A stretch of 40,779 bases of DNA from Gracilaria vermiculophylla (GCA_019155205.2 JAHNZQ020000049.1:678107-718885); one strand, 5' to 3'; counted from the stretch's first letter, positions 10,612-20,961 are shown. Translations and numbers: made by a program. The notes: a model not told the origin generated them from the sequence alone.

Positions 10612-10907
10612 ATAACAATCGTAATTCTTGTTGCTAGTTTTGCAAAGCGTTTTTGAAAGCCACTGTATCCTTACTTAAAGTAGCAGCAAACTTTCTTGCA
10701 CTCACTTTGATGGCGAACTCTATCTCCGAATATTTATATTCAATAAGTACTCCTTTTGCGTGCATTATCGCGAATCATGCATAATATGGGTAACCGATGC
10801 ACTGGGTAGGTACTGAGCACTCTGCTTACATAGTAAGATATAATGTTGCTGCAGCAGCCGAAAAAAAAAATCATGATGCTATGAAAACGTCTTTAGTAAC
10901 TAAAGTA
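10612..10907. other. AT-rich spacer
   Basis: Ordinary AT-rich DNA between the GC island and the first Tc1 element, with a poly-A run at about 10860. No feature recognised. Confidence 0.4.
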
Positions 10908-11269
10908 CAGTGCGTTTCACATTCATATCAAGCCCAAAAAAGGCGCCAAAGTAGTACAGTCCGCAAAATCTGAATAAAGCCACCCCCTACTTTTACAGTT
11001 GTTGCTGAAAAACTTTTCTTTCCCGGAACACATTCTTTCATACGTAAAGTATAAGCGTGACATTCATAACCTATTTAAAGTCTGTTTCAAAAGTATAGGA
11101 CACCTGGCATTTTGATGCAAATAATCAATTTTAGTACTGTAGGCCTACGTTATGCAAACCATTTTTTGAAAAATGTTAAGTTAAAAAATCGTTTCAAAAT
11201 GATAGGACACTTTACTTCAAACGGTCATTATCTCTTGTTCAATAATTGATTTTTGCACCTTTTTGCTGG

Positions 11270-11693
11270 ATTACACTAATGCAACGCTTTGGTATTGAAT
11301 CTTTGTAAGAATCTATAGTTGAACTATTGATAGTTTACCAGCAATTTTCAATACAAGTTTTTAAATCAAAAACTTTATTAAACTGCCTGCCATGGCCATA
11401 AACAATCCTAGCCAATAAACTCCAGTCGTTTTCAATAGGGTTTAAATCCGGCGACCGCACTGGCCACTGCATGACATTCATGCCAAGCTCAGAGACCCCA
11501 ATCTTTCATGTACGTAGAAGTGTGTACTGCAGCGTTATCTTTCTGAAACACAAAATCATTTTCATGCAAGCAATATGCAAATGGTAACAAATGGTTGTAT
11601 AGAACATTTTAATAGCTTTCCAAAATTCATATTACCCTCAATAAAAGCAATATCAGTTGTACCTTTCTTAGAGATTTCAGCCCACACCATAAC
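11270..11693 (-). pseudogene. Tc1 transposase, C-terminal part (element A)
   Basis: The minus strand encodes the end of a DDE transposase: MQWPVRSPDLNPIEN, the conserved third-acid region with the glutamate present, then a DWSLLARIVYGHGRQF stretch. The frame stops at 11335-11337 inside the conserved C-terminus, which can be followed in the same frame to about 11270. The part upstream in the gene lies beyond the inserted solo LTR (12374-12911). Not functional. Confidence 0.75.
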
Positions 11694-11698
11694 AGAAT

Positions 11699-12368
11699 TG
11701 TGGTACTGTCAGCCCTCCTGTCGAGGTAGTAAAGCACAACGTCCGTTAGGAGTTTTTAGTGACTCCAAAGGCGCGTATTCCTAAAGGTGGTCTCCGGTAT
11801 TCGCTGTCGCGAGCCGGGGGAATTCCGAAAGGGATCCGCAAACACCAAGCGGAGGAGAAGGTTCACTGGGCGGGCAATGCTCCTACAGGCGCTGCTATGA
11901 TGCGTCCTGAGGATCGGCGGCTTAGAAACCTGCGTGAATAGACAAGAGACTCCCACCGGAAAATGTAGAAGAAGACTCAAGGGTGCTTGTCTTTACTTCC
12001 CCAGAGGTGGAGCTCTACCGGCAGCTTAAATATCTAGCCGAGAGCCCGCCTCGGCAGGTCGCACTACTGTGCTAATTACCTGCATAAAATATCTAAAATA
12101 AATAATAAATTCTACCGTACCTTAAGGATACTGTAGCGCACGCNNNNNNNNNNNNNNNNNNNNNNNNNNNNNNNNNNNNNNNNNNNNNNNNNNNNNNNNN
12201 NNNNNNNNNNNNNNNNNNNNNNNNNNNNNNNNNNNNNNNNNNNATACTGTAGCGCACGCGGGCAATATTATGCACCACGTGGCCCAGCTAATAAATTACG
12301 AACCCTCCTTAGGAATATTATGCCTTAAGGCCAAACCACCATATTTCCGTAGGAGCCACTGTACTACA
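11699..12368 (-). repeat. Solo LTR A1 of the element-2 family, with 5-bp target duplication
   Basis: On plus it starts TGTGGTAC and ends TACTACA, the same ends as the LTRs of element 2 (28248-28802 and 38132-38687); the sense strand is minus, set by pol of element 2. It is flanked by AGAAT at 11694-11698 and AGAAT at 12369-12373, an exact 5-bp duplication, so it inserted as an LTR element and recombined to a solo LTR. The apparent 670 bp includes a 100-N gap and a repeated 16-mer; without them it is 554 bp, matching the other copies (553, 555 and 556 bp). Confidence 0.9.
12144..12243. other. Assembly gap of exactly 100 N with identical flanks
   Basis: The 16 bases ATACTGTAGCGCACGC stand on both sides of the gap (12128-12143 and 12244-12259). 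The other three LTR copies have this motif once. The gap is most likely a placeholder between two contig ends that overlap by 16 bases. Confidence 0.85.
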
Positions 12369-12373
12369 AGAAT

Positions 12374-12911
12374 CTCCACCTTAATGCGTGGATGTTAAAG
12401 TTTTCTTTTCTTGTATTAGATCATGCCAATAATTTTTAAAGCAATCTGGTCCGTCTAAACTGAACTTCTTCTCATCTGAGAATATAATGTCTTTCCATTC
12501 ATTTTTTCAGCATTTCATCTGAGCACACCATGCAACGCGATTTGATCTATGACGGTCCCGCAAAACGAAGGTCGTCTTCATTCTGATGAATCGATATAAA
12601 CTTTTTTGCTTGATTGCTTGCCATGCGGTTGATTTTGAGACTTGTATAGGCAACCTTTTTGCAATTTTCGTGCACGAAGCCCTTCCATGCGAAAGTTCAC
12701 GCTTTCTATGCCTCTCATCAGCTGGTTTCAGAAGTTTAGGGCATCCAGTGAAACGTTTAGACACATATTTTGTCGGATTTGATAGAAAAGATGCTACAAC
12801 ATGACGCGAACGCCCGCGTTTTCTAACAATATCGAACACGTTGTGTTCTTCTCCTTTATATTTAAAGATTTTGTGCTGTTCTGTAAGCAAAAGAGGGCTT
12901 CCTCTCGCCAT
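12374..12911 (-). pseudogene. Tc1 transposase, N-terminal and first catalytic part (element A)
   Basis: An ATG at 12911 opens MARGSPLLLTEQHK, the usual start of Tc1 transposases. A helix-turn-helix region follows (VVASFLSNPTKY) with the GRP-like linker degenerated to TGCPKLL, then a second helix-turn-helix. The first 134 codons are open to 12507. After a frame disruption the strand still encodes [15 protein letters not shown] and NYWHDL, the first catalytic aspartate region. The frame is then cut by the solo LTR; the rest is at 11270-11693. It cannot make an active transposase. Confidence 0.8.
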
Positions 12912-13050
12912 AACTGTGGGATACTACAGAATGTCCTATACTTTTGAAAAGCGTTTTTGATGGTATTAACGAAGAAGGGTGGCTACAATATGCAAAAATC
13001 CATATTTTGGCGCGCCTTTTGCAGTGTTATATACTTTTGAAATGCACTAC

Positions 13051-13245
13051 GTCAAGGTACGGTATATTACAAAAATGTCTGTGGCCTCCAGTAACCTAAT
13101 CACAATCAAGACGGGCTAAATACAATTAAAGTCCAATTATGTTTTCTCTATCTCTTTCAAATAACCGCGCACAATGCATTAGTTTAAATACCAGGATCGT
13201 TCCATCTCAGTCTTCCTCACGTTTTTCAAACCATATTTAGAAGAA
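13051..13245. other. Spacer and left flank of Tc1 element B
   Basis: AT-rich DNA between element A and the transposase start of element B. The left terminal repeat of B should be here but I could not place it. Confidence 0.35.
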
Positions 13246-14775
13246 ATGGGACGTGGTAAACCCCTTTCCGATAAAGAGAAATGAATGATATTGGCTGCAA
13301 AGGCCCACTGTTGTTCGCAGAGAGAAATTGCTGACAGTCTCAATCGGTCTCGATCTGTTATGCAGAACTTTTTAAAGAATCCGGGGAAGTACGACATGCG
13401 TTTTAAGGGATCAAACAATAAAATTTTGTCCCTGACAGCCAAAAACGTTTTGCCTCGTGTGGTACTGTCAGCCCTCCTCTCGAGGTAGTAAAGCACAACA
13501 TCCATTAGGATTTTTTGTTGACTCCAGAGGTGCGTGTTCCTAAATGTGGTCTCCGGTATCTGCTGTCACGAGCCGGGGAAATTCTAAAAGGGATCCGCAA
13601 ACACCAAGCGGAGGGGGAGGTTCACTGGGCGGACAATGCTCCTATAGGCGCTGCTATGATGCGACCTGGGAATCGGTGGCTTAGAAACCTGAGTTGATCG
13701 ACGAGAGACTCCAACCCGAAAAGTAGATGAAGACTCAAGGGTGCTTGTCTTTACTTCCCCAGAGGTGGAGCTCAACCGGCAGATTAAGTATCGAGCCGAG
13801 AGACCGCCTCGGAAGGTGTCCCTACTGTAGTAATTACCTGCATATATTAACTAAAATAAATAATAATTCTACCGTCCCTCAAGGATACTGTAGCACACGC
13901 TGGCGGAATTATGCACCACGTGGCCCAGCTATTACAATAAGAGCCCTCCTTAGGAATATTATACCATAGGGCCACACCACCATTTTCTCCTTAGGAGCCA
14001 CTTTACTACACTTCGTGCAGTGTCAAATTCAAACCAGTCTGCTAGAGAGCTTCGAAACTCTCTTTCTTTACCCGTTTCGGTCTGTAAAGTGCAGTAAATT
14101 CTGAGAGAAGACCCGAATTTGATATATAAGAAAATGAAATCCGTAGCAATGAGGACGGAACGCCACAAAAAGAAATGGCGAATTTAGCATCGTCATAAAA
14201 TTACGTACTCATTGGAACAGTGGAAATAAATTATTTTTTCTGATGAGAAAAAGATTAATCTTGATGGTCCAGAAGGTTTTGCTTACTGTTAGCATGGCAA
14301 ACAGAAGAAAGAAGTTGTTTTATCAAAAAAACAAAATGGTGGGGATTCTATAATGTCATGGGGAGCATGTTTGTCCCGTGGTCTAAGCAAGCTAGTGGTT
14401 TGCAAAGAAAGTATGGACTCTAAGAATTATTGCGAGGTATTACTGAAGGAACTATTGCCGTTTGCAGCTGATACATTCAGAGAGTCGTTTACGTTTCAAC
14501 ACGATGGTGCCTCTACACATTGGTCCGTGTACATTACTAAGTGGTTAGAAGACCGCAACGTCGATTTGCTTTCATGGCCGGCAAACTCGCCAGACATCAA
14601 TATTATGAAGAACATTTGGGGGCTATGGGCTCACTGAGTGTACGCCAATCAGCGCCAATTTAAGCACGTTGGAACTTTGTTTGAAGTGGTGATTTATTAA
14701 TGGAACGAGCTAAAAAATGAATACTTAGAAACGCTGTATATGTCTCTACAAGAGCGTTGTATTACAGTGGTGTAA
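13246..14775 (+). pseudogene. Tc1 transposase of element B, split by a solo LTR
   Basis: The ATG at 13246 starts MGRGKPLSDKEK, followed by an in-frame TGA, then a helix-turn-helix region (CSQREIADSLNRSRSVMQNFLKN, given in part) up to the solo LTR at 13458. Beyond it the frame resumes. The first catalytic aspartate region FSDEKKINLDGPEG is present, but the next conserved tryptophan is a TAG stop (about 14289). From 14353 a clean 94-codon run includes FQHDGASTH (second aspartate) and SPDINIMKNIWG. Here the third catalytic residue, normally glutamate in the IEN motif, is lysine. A further stop follows before WNELKNEYL. Clearly dead. Confidence 0.8.
13458..14010 (-). repeat. Solo LTR A2, same family as A1, with near-exact target duplication
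   Basis: 553 bp, starting TGTGGTAC and ending TTACTACA on plus. The flanks are CCTCG (13453-13457) and CTTCG (14011-14015), a 5-bp target duplication with one change. It is closer to A1 than to the LTRs of element 2: A1 and A2 share GGAGCCACT near the end where the other two have GGATCCACT. It interrupts the transposase of element B. Confidence 0.88.
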
Positions 14776-14935
14776 AAAAGAGAGAAATGACAAAGTATTG
14801 AGTTAAGTAAACGTGTTTCATGTTTTGGATTTCAATTAGGTTTTGGCTTCTTTCCTATTTTTTCTATCACTAAACGCAGAAAGGAAATAGTTAGTGTTTC
14901 CCAAAGCCGTAGCGCCTTTTGCAGAGCATATAAGT

Positions 14936-16040
14936 AAAAATCGTTTCATAATCATAACTTTATATCAATAACATCCATCATAATTGCTCGAGGATCACAT
15001 TTTTCGCGCCTTGAACAGCTTGAAATCATATTATTGAAAGCTAGTGGAAAAAAACATGCTGAAATTGGCCGACGTTTATACCGGCATTCAGTCACAATTT
15101 TCCGCTTTCTCAAAAATCCAGCAACCTATGGAACTAGAAAACCTACAGGGCGTCCACATCTTTTGAGTCCTGCAGGTAAACACAGCAGAAAACAAATGCT
15201 GTTTCGAGAAAACGTTTCATGCAGTAAAATTGCAATCACGTTCAACCGCAATGTTTTTTAGTCAAAAATTTGGCGTTAAATCAATACAAAAAATTAGTTC
15301 AAGTATAAAAAATGAAAAAAACCTTTCCTTTTCTAAAAGATAATCACAATCAAAGAAGGATGTCTTGGTGTGCAAACATGGCAACTATTAAAAGCAATAG
15401 AACATAGTTATTGTTAATGACGAAAAAAATTCAACATGGATGGTCCAGATTAGTTTACATTTTATTGACAAGATCTTAGAAAAATACGTTCTACATTTTG
15501 TACCGGACACTCTAGAGTCGGTTCTGTGTTGGTACGGGCTGGCATGTGAAAATATGGAAAAACAGATGTATTGCATTTATTGATAGAAATATAGACTCCA
15601 TATGCTATCAAGAAGTTGTTTAAAACTGTATGCTTCCCTATAGATATTGTGTACACGGAGAAACTTTTCGGTATCAACAAGATAATGCACCGGTAGAAAA
15701 ATCTAAACTGTTGTCAGAATGGCCATAAGAAGCAATCATTATGATAATGGATTGGCCAGCACGCTTACCAGACTTTAACCACATTGAAAATGTATGGGGT
15801 TCGTTATCAAGAATGATTTGTGCCCATGCAAGGCATTTTGGAACAGTTTTTGATTTATAAAACTGTACTAAAAATTTGCCGGGACAGTATTTCAATTTCG
15901 ACAGTTAATAGCTACATTACTTCGATGCCCAAAGGCTGTATTATGTTACTGAGTAGGAAGGTGAATACGTTAGTTACTGATTTGCCAAAAGAGAATTTAA
16001 GTTGATAAAGCTGTTGTGATTTTGAAACGATTTTTAGATT
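14936..16040 (+). mobile_element. Tc1/mariner element C, degenerate
   Basis: Ends match as inverted repeats: AAAAATCGTTTCATAATCATAAC at about 14937 (in part) and GATTTTGAAACGATTTTTAG at about 16018. Inside is a transposase on plus in pieces. 15004-15261 gives the helix-turn-helix module with FLKNPATYGTRKPTGRPHLL (20 residues). Around 15410-15450 the remnant of the first aspartate region is NDEKN. At 15680-15810 come QDNAP and PDFNHIENVWG, where the second aspartate and the final glutamate survive. Several stops and frameshifts lie between. Confidence 0.75.
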
Positions 16041-16261
16041 TGAATTTATTTTAAATATTGTTTTTTTAGTCGTACAGCACCAAAATCAAAACTTTTGTAA
16101 TTTGACACCGACGTGGTACGATTTTGGAACAGACTGTATCTGGCATGAGACCTCATGTCAGGGCACATGATCTCATATGAGGTCAGTCTTAAATATTTTT
16201 GAACTATGCCAAAACATTGAAACTGTTATCAATTTTTTACCTGATACATTTATTTTTAATA
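16041..16261. other. Junction between Tc1 elements C and D, with hairpin
   Basis: AT-rich junction DNA containing the inverted repeat at 16148-16185 (GACCTCATG ... CATATGAGGTC). This shares its core with the palindromes at 7161 and 7594. Confidence 0.45.
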
Positions 16262-17110
16262 CAGTTTGTTTCACAAGTTAAAAACCGTGATAACGGAACT
16301 GTACGGCTAAAAAATCAAGTTTTGATATAACTTCAAATTCAAAAATCGTTTCAAAATCCTAGCATCTTTATCAACTTTAAGTCTCTTTTGGCGACTCAGG
16401 AACTAATGTTTTCTCCTTTACGTTTAACAACGCTAAAAAAGCGTTTTGGGTTCGATTCAATGCAGCCACTAGCAGGTGAAAGTGAATTATCATCTTTGCA
16501 ATTCTTAATACAGTTTCTCACGAAAAAGATTGTGTTAATCTGCCTTCCATGGCCATAAAACATTCTTGATAAAAATCTTTATACAACGACAATGAGATAT
16601 CTGTTTGTTGAGCGCGTTCCCCATTCTATTACCTTAATGTTTGCATATACTTGTCGCCTTGTCTCCCGTTTTTTACTTCTGTATCGGTGTATTGTTCGGC
16701 TGAAAAACAAAAAACGTCCATTAGTCTATAAATAAATGCAAAATTATTTCTCACATTTCGAAATACCAGCCAATAAAATTACAGACTCTCTTGCAGAGTG
16801 ATTCCTCCAAATTTCATGGGGTTCTTTCCTCCCAAAAGTTCAATAAGACGTATAGCAATCAGGACCATCCAAGTTAAAATATGTTTTTGGTCAGAAAGAG
16901 AGACAATTTCTGCTTGGTTTTTCTTGTTCGCTACATTTGCACAACAGATCAGCCTTTTATGTTCAAATTGACCATAAAGAACGCATTCTGAGTTCAATTT
17001 ATTAAATTAAAATAACTGTTACTTATTGATTTAACGCCATACTGTTGACTTTGATACATTGAAGTTTATGTTTTCAGAACTTTTTTCTGCACGAAATGTA
17101 TTTTTGTGGA
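16262..17110 (-). mobile_element. Tc1/mariner element D, fragment
   Basis: The minus strand keeps two conserved transposase blocks. At about 16780-16900 the first catalytic region reads LSDQKH, then LDGPDCY after a frameshift, then the FGRKEP region. At about 16490-16620 is the C-terminal block with a YGHGRQ-like stretch degraded to FMAMEGRLTQ. The helix-turn-helix part is missing or unrecognisable, so the element is truncated. Limits are approximate. Confidence 0.6.
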
Positions 17111-17136
17111 ATAATCAGAGTGTGTACAAACCAAAA

Positions 17137-17826
17137 TGTGTTCGTGTCGACGCGTGGCTAGGGAGCGCGAGGTATACACAATCTAGAAGGTGGGAAAAGG
17201 AAACCTGAGAGGTGTGCGGTAGCACACCCACTGGGGGTGCAAAATAGTGGGTGCGCAGAATGCACCTATACTGGCAGTGATAGAATGCAATGCACGGGTG
17301 CTAGTAGAACCGCCTAGTAACGGACAAACCGTAATGACGGACTGTAGAAACCGAAACGGCGATAGAGTTGTCCAAAAGGTGCTTACCTTTACATCTTGTG
17401 CCGCGGGTGGCTTGCACGGTGAGTATACTCACCGTGCGAGGCCTGCGGGTTGTCCGGGCCGGCCAAGCCACGTGGCTACCAGGAGTTGCACACGAAATGG
17501 ACCTCCGGTACCTTACTGTAAAATCAAAAATCACGTTAGCCATTAACACTACCTGTAGGGAGATCGCACGGCGACACGCAGTGCGTCCAGTTAACAACAC
17601 CCTTGATACATAGTCACGGTATTACTACCATACTCACTATACCACAGACCCGACTCCTACCGACAGGCACGCCCTATGGCTTTTCAGTTCGCCCGCAGCG
17701 GTTACATGGCCATGGTGCATCTGCCAGCAGGTGTACGTTCGCGCATCGCGCGGCAGGGGATGCCGGCTTAACCACCAAGGGACAACAGCGGAAGACGGCG
17801 TCGCTCCTTATCACATCGGTTCATCA
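17137..17826 (-). repeat. Candidate 3' LTR of element 1
   Basis: The stretch begins TGTG and ends TCATCA on plus, immediately beside the polypyrimidine run at 17830-17843, which is a polypurine tract on minus. The distance from this boundary to the antisense-frame ATG (374 bases) is close to that in element 2 (397 bases). No second copy is present for comparison, so the left limit is a guess from composition and the TG rule. Confidence 0.35.
17414..17437. repeat. Perfect 24-bp palindrome inside the candidate LTR
   Basis: Two 12-base arms mirror exactly (GCACGGTGAGTA / TACTCACCGTGC). A 24-bp perfect palindrome is unlikely by chance in an old insertion. It may be a dimer-protein binding site or a hairpin in the LTR transcript. 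Confidence 0.6.
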
Positions 17827-17829
17827 TTA

Positions 17830-17843
17830 CCCCTTCCCCGCCC
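17830..17843 (-). other. Candidate polypurine tract of element 1
   Basis: The minus strand reads GGGCGGGGAAGGGG, followed after TAA by TGATGA, the presumed LTR start. This is the expected place for plus-strand DNA priming in an LTR retrotransposon. Confidence 0.45.
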
Positions 17844-19606
17844 TGACGGTGTGGCGTCAGCCATTTTGGTGCTTATCTCGTCGCCACGCCCAACTGTGGC
17901 ACATCCTGAACGGTTTTCCCTTGTTGCGCTGGTTGTCTCAACCGGGCCTCGGGGGCACGAACTAGACGGTCAGCACAGTAGCAGCCCCGGCAAAGCATTC
18001 ACGAGCGGGGAGCGTGTGGGATTGCTGTAGCGGTCCGGGCGTGGCGCTCAGCGACTGTAAGCGCTCGTCCGTGTAGAGGAGAAACCAGTTGATGGGGTTC
18101 ATAGGCCGTGACCACTTGCTGGTGGTCTCGGGTAGTGAGTTGCATGGCAACTGAGGCGCGGCCTCCATCGGGGGAAGGACGTGACCCTTGCCACGCGAGA
18201 TGCTTGCTCCGTTGAGTGGCGCCCGCAATCAAGAAGAATGGGCGGAAAGGGCGCGCAACTTTGATGGTTGGAGCACACTCCGATACTCAGTAGACCTTGT
18301 CGAGATACCCGTTGGTGAAGACAACCTGTGGGTGGCGGATAATGTTTTGCCCGATCTCTTAGGTAATACCAACGTGCCAAGGAGAGGGTATGTAAGCCGG
18401 GGTCCGAAACCAATTTTGCGGTTTCTCCCTTGCATCTCTTCCATGACCATGTCGGGTTGCGGTACGTGAGGCACCTGCGGCATCTCGAAGCCACACACCC
18501 AAAGCCGGTCGCGGTCGTGGGTGCGTTCGTTGACAGTCCCACTGCCGTGTACGTCCGCCGCGGCCGACGTAGCGGCCGGTTACTCTCCTAGTCATAGTAT
18601 CCAAGATCGGTACCTGCTGGTTGCGGGCGCAGGCACTTCCAGTCCGTACGGCGTGACCGCGGCGGAGGTGCAATCGTTGACGTCGGAGGCAACGTCATGG
18701 CGGATCTCGGTGAGATCAAGCGCCCTCGGGGCGCACGTAAAGCATCCCGACTTTGCGTTATGCACCTCTTGGGTGCGGTGTGATAGCTATAGGTTGAAAG
18801 CAGTGCATAATAAGCCACCGTTGCGGGACAAGGAGAGCCAGGGGCGTCCTGGGCGGCAAGCCGGCTTCTCTCGTCGGCTGCAGCATCCACCATTCCGTTT
18901 TTTCATCCCAACCGTCATTCCAAGCAACTTGCCTCACCTTCGGTGTGCACCCGAGCTCCATGATTTCTGAAACATTGTGGATATCATGCACCAGCGTAGC
19001 GAATCGAACTCGGGGTTATCCATTCGTGGGAACCTGGTGGTTCTGGATACTCCATATGATCGGATTCACTGGACGGACCGAAGTCGGTGGGGAGCCGATG
19101 CCACTACTGAGGTACGTATCCGCTCTCGTAACACCGCGGTCTGGACCATGCAGGGTTTCTACTGTATCGCGTTCTTTTCACAGTCTTCCGCGGAGCATAG
19201 TCGCTGGTACATCCCGCGACCCAGTTGGTTGGACAAATTTGAAGTGCCCCAGTTGTTGTGTGTTCCGGACCCACCAGTCTTGGATTACTTCGGAATCTTC
19301 GTGGTCTGGAACTCGAAAGGCTATTATCATACACTGTGGAGCGTCGCCCTGTCAGAGTGGGCCGTTCTAGTGGCCATTTTGGCTCTATTTGCTGCCCAAG
19401 ACGGTATCACGTGGGACAGTCGCTGCTCAGACCAGAACATCAACAACTTTGGGTACCAGCCACCTGGTCAGTTATTTCGGCTCACTCCGGATACCATCGA
19501 CTTTATATACCGCATCGGTTTGGACAAGAAGGTTGACAGTCCCGAATTCACTGTTGATCAGTTGGAGGCTTATCTTACCGCATCGGCAAAGTTCAGGTGG
19601 AATTCC

Positions 19607-19917
19607 TGTTAGAAAACAGTTGAGCTATTTGCGCTATACTCTCTTTGTGACACAGGGCGCACAGTTCACCATTTGAACTATCAACACTCCCCCTCGCCCT
19701 GTACTTCCTTACAGAGCGGGACCTCAAGCTTACAGTAACCACTCTTGATCACTGCTGTACACATGTACAATTTCTCAGGCTAAGTTCACTTCTGGGAATT
19801 GAACCCAGGGTCCTAGCGTATAGCTGGGCCCATAACCTGTTAGAAAACAGTTGAGCTACTTGCGCTATACTCTCTTTGTGACACAGGGCACACAGTTCAC
19901 CATTTGAACTATCAACA
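19607..19917 (-). mobile_element. TRIM: 311-bp miniature LTR element with half-tRNA primer site
   Basis: Two direct 80-bp repeats (19607-19686 and 19838-19917, about 97% alike) start TGTTAG and end ATCAACA on plus. ATTCC flanks the unit on both sides (19602-19606, 19918-19922), an exact 5-bp target duplication. On minus, the base after the upstream LTR begins GGTTATGGGCCCAGC (19823-19837), complementary to the anticodon arm of initiator tRNA-Met. This is the same internal 'half-tRNA' primer site as Drosophila copia. Before the downstream LTR is a polypurine run GGGCGAGGGGGAG (19687-19699). The 151-bp interior cannot code, so the element must have moved with proteins of a copia-type partner. 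It interrupts the antisense frame of element 1 and so is younger. Confidence 0.9.
19792..19808 (-). other. tRNA T-arm/B-box-like hairpin inside the TRIM
   Basis: The minus strand reads CTGGGTTCAATTCCCAG, a perfect 5-bp stem with a 7-base loop fitting the TpsiC arm and Pol III B box. TAGCTCAACTG, an A-box-like string, lies 42 bases upstream within the LTR end. Cloverleaf pairing of the D and anticodon arms fails, so I do not call a tRNA gene. Confidence 0.5.
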
Positions 19918-20961
19918 ATTCCAACCAGTGCTGGGAAGCGTTAGACTTTGAGAGGTCATCCGTCACTTTGCAGCGCAGGTTTCATGGAGAGGTACCATCT
20001 GGTGAGGGCGCGCCACCGTTTTCTCATGAGGTGGACAATCCTGAGGAAGCTACTCCAATGGTGGCGCCTCCGGCTACCTCCCAAGCGGGTGCGAGTGTTC
20101 CGAGGATCCCGGTACCGTATTCGGTTCCACCGCCTCCCTTGGTGGGACCGTCATAGCCGCTGTCGTGGAACAGTTTAACCGTCGGTGGAGGGGAGCCATT
20201 GACTGCTTCGGACATCACTGGTGTGTTTCTGCTCATTAAGCGAGCATGCGCTACGTGGTTGAACCGTATTGGGGTTAGGAACTTGCGCAAGTCGCTCGCC
20301 TTCTCGGAGCACCTGATCCCTCGACACGCCGAGTATGTTGCTTCGTTAAAGCCTTTGGTGAGGTTTTGGAATGAGTGCCAGGCTGGGATGTATCACACTG
20401 TGACTGGGCAGGGGTCAAGCCCGAGTGAGAGCATGGAGCACACCGATACGGCTGGCGATCTACTACTTGGGAAGACGATGGGGCCCTTCTTGGGGTGCCA
20501 CGTTGTGTAACCCGTCGGTAATGATGCTGAGCTGCCATCGGTGCCTGTCACTCCCGCGGCTGTGTCTGGGTCTTCCGGGGGTCTCCCCTCGTTGCTGCCC
20601 AGTTCGCAGGGATCAAAACCGCATTGCTTCTCGGCTGGAAACTCCACGGCACGGACACCCTCTGGGCATCCCGGCACGGGGTCCAATCCCATGGCAGAAG
20701 ACATTCTTTATTAGGGGTCTTCACCTGTCTCGGTAGAGAGGGCCCCACATTGGCTGCAAATAAACCTTTTTTCTCCTTTCGGTAATCTTTGTCTTCTTCT
20801 ATTTTGCACCCTTGGGGTGTTCTGATAACCGTGTTGGGTGGTGTGAGCCAATTGCAGCTGGCTTCCCCTTCCCCATCCTTGGCCGACATGTCCCAAATGC
20901 GGCTTTAACCATCAAGCGCTAGCGATTTCTCGCCTTTGCGCTGGTACCGTACACGGAAGTT

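Larger units (their letters stand above)
10908..13050 (-). mobile_element. Tc1/mariner element A, degenerate, split by a solo LTR
   Basis: The left end begins CAGTGCGTTTCA after a TA dinucleotide at 10906-10907. The right end shows the inverted counterpart (...TTTTGAAATGCACTA) near 13050. Further matching blocks lie inside both ends: AAAAGGCGCC with GGCGCGCCTTTT, GCCACC with GGTGGC, and a subterminal TTTCAAAAGTATAGGAC at about 11083 with its inverse at about 12937. Together these form long imperfect terminal inverted repeats of the Tc1 type. The element holds a broken transposase on minus and the solo LTR at 11699-12368. Removing the LTR, gap and one target copy leaves about 1.4-1.5 kb, a normal Tc1 size. 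Confidence 0.75.
18200..20714 (+). pseudogene. Long antisense extra ORF of element 1 (about 733 codons), split by a TRIM
   Basis: The plus strand, opposite to pol, keeps one frame from an ATG at 18200 to a TAG at 20712-20714. It has in-frame stops only at 18470, 18968, 20154 and 20508. The 311-bp TRIM plus its 5-bp duplication (316 bp) shifts the frame; removing them makes the length a multiple of three and joins the two halves. The frame matches the antisense frame of element 2: CDSYR at about 18779, YDRI at 19055, RWG at 19085 (ten residues on), GQLFRL at about 19466. After the TRIM site come an acidic and Pro-rich part, a SLKPLVRFWNE helix region and a Ser/Pro/Gly-rich tail. It ends about 250 bases before the converging end of pol. 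I recognise no domain. Plant Tat-lineage gypsy elements are known to carry antisense extra ORFs in this place, but no shared motif is seen. Confidence 0.65.

Noticed and set aside
11699..14010. A1 and A2 as the two LTRs of one element
   Set aside because: Each has its own distinct target duplication and the DNA between belongs to two Tc1 elements.
19792..19885. A tRNA gene
   Set aside because: Only the T arm folds; D and anticodon arms do not pair and the region is explained as TRIM interior and LTR.
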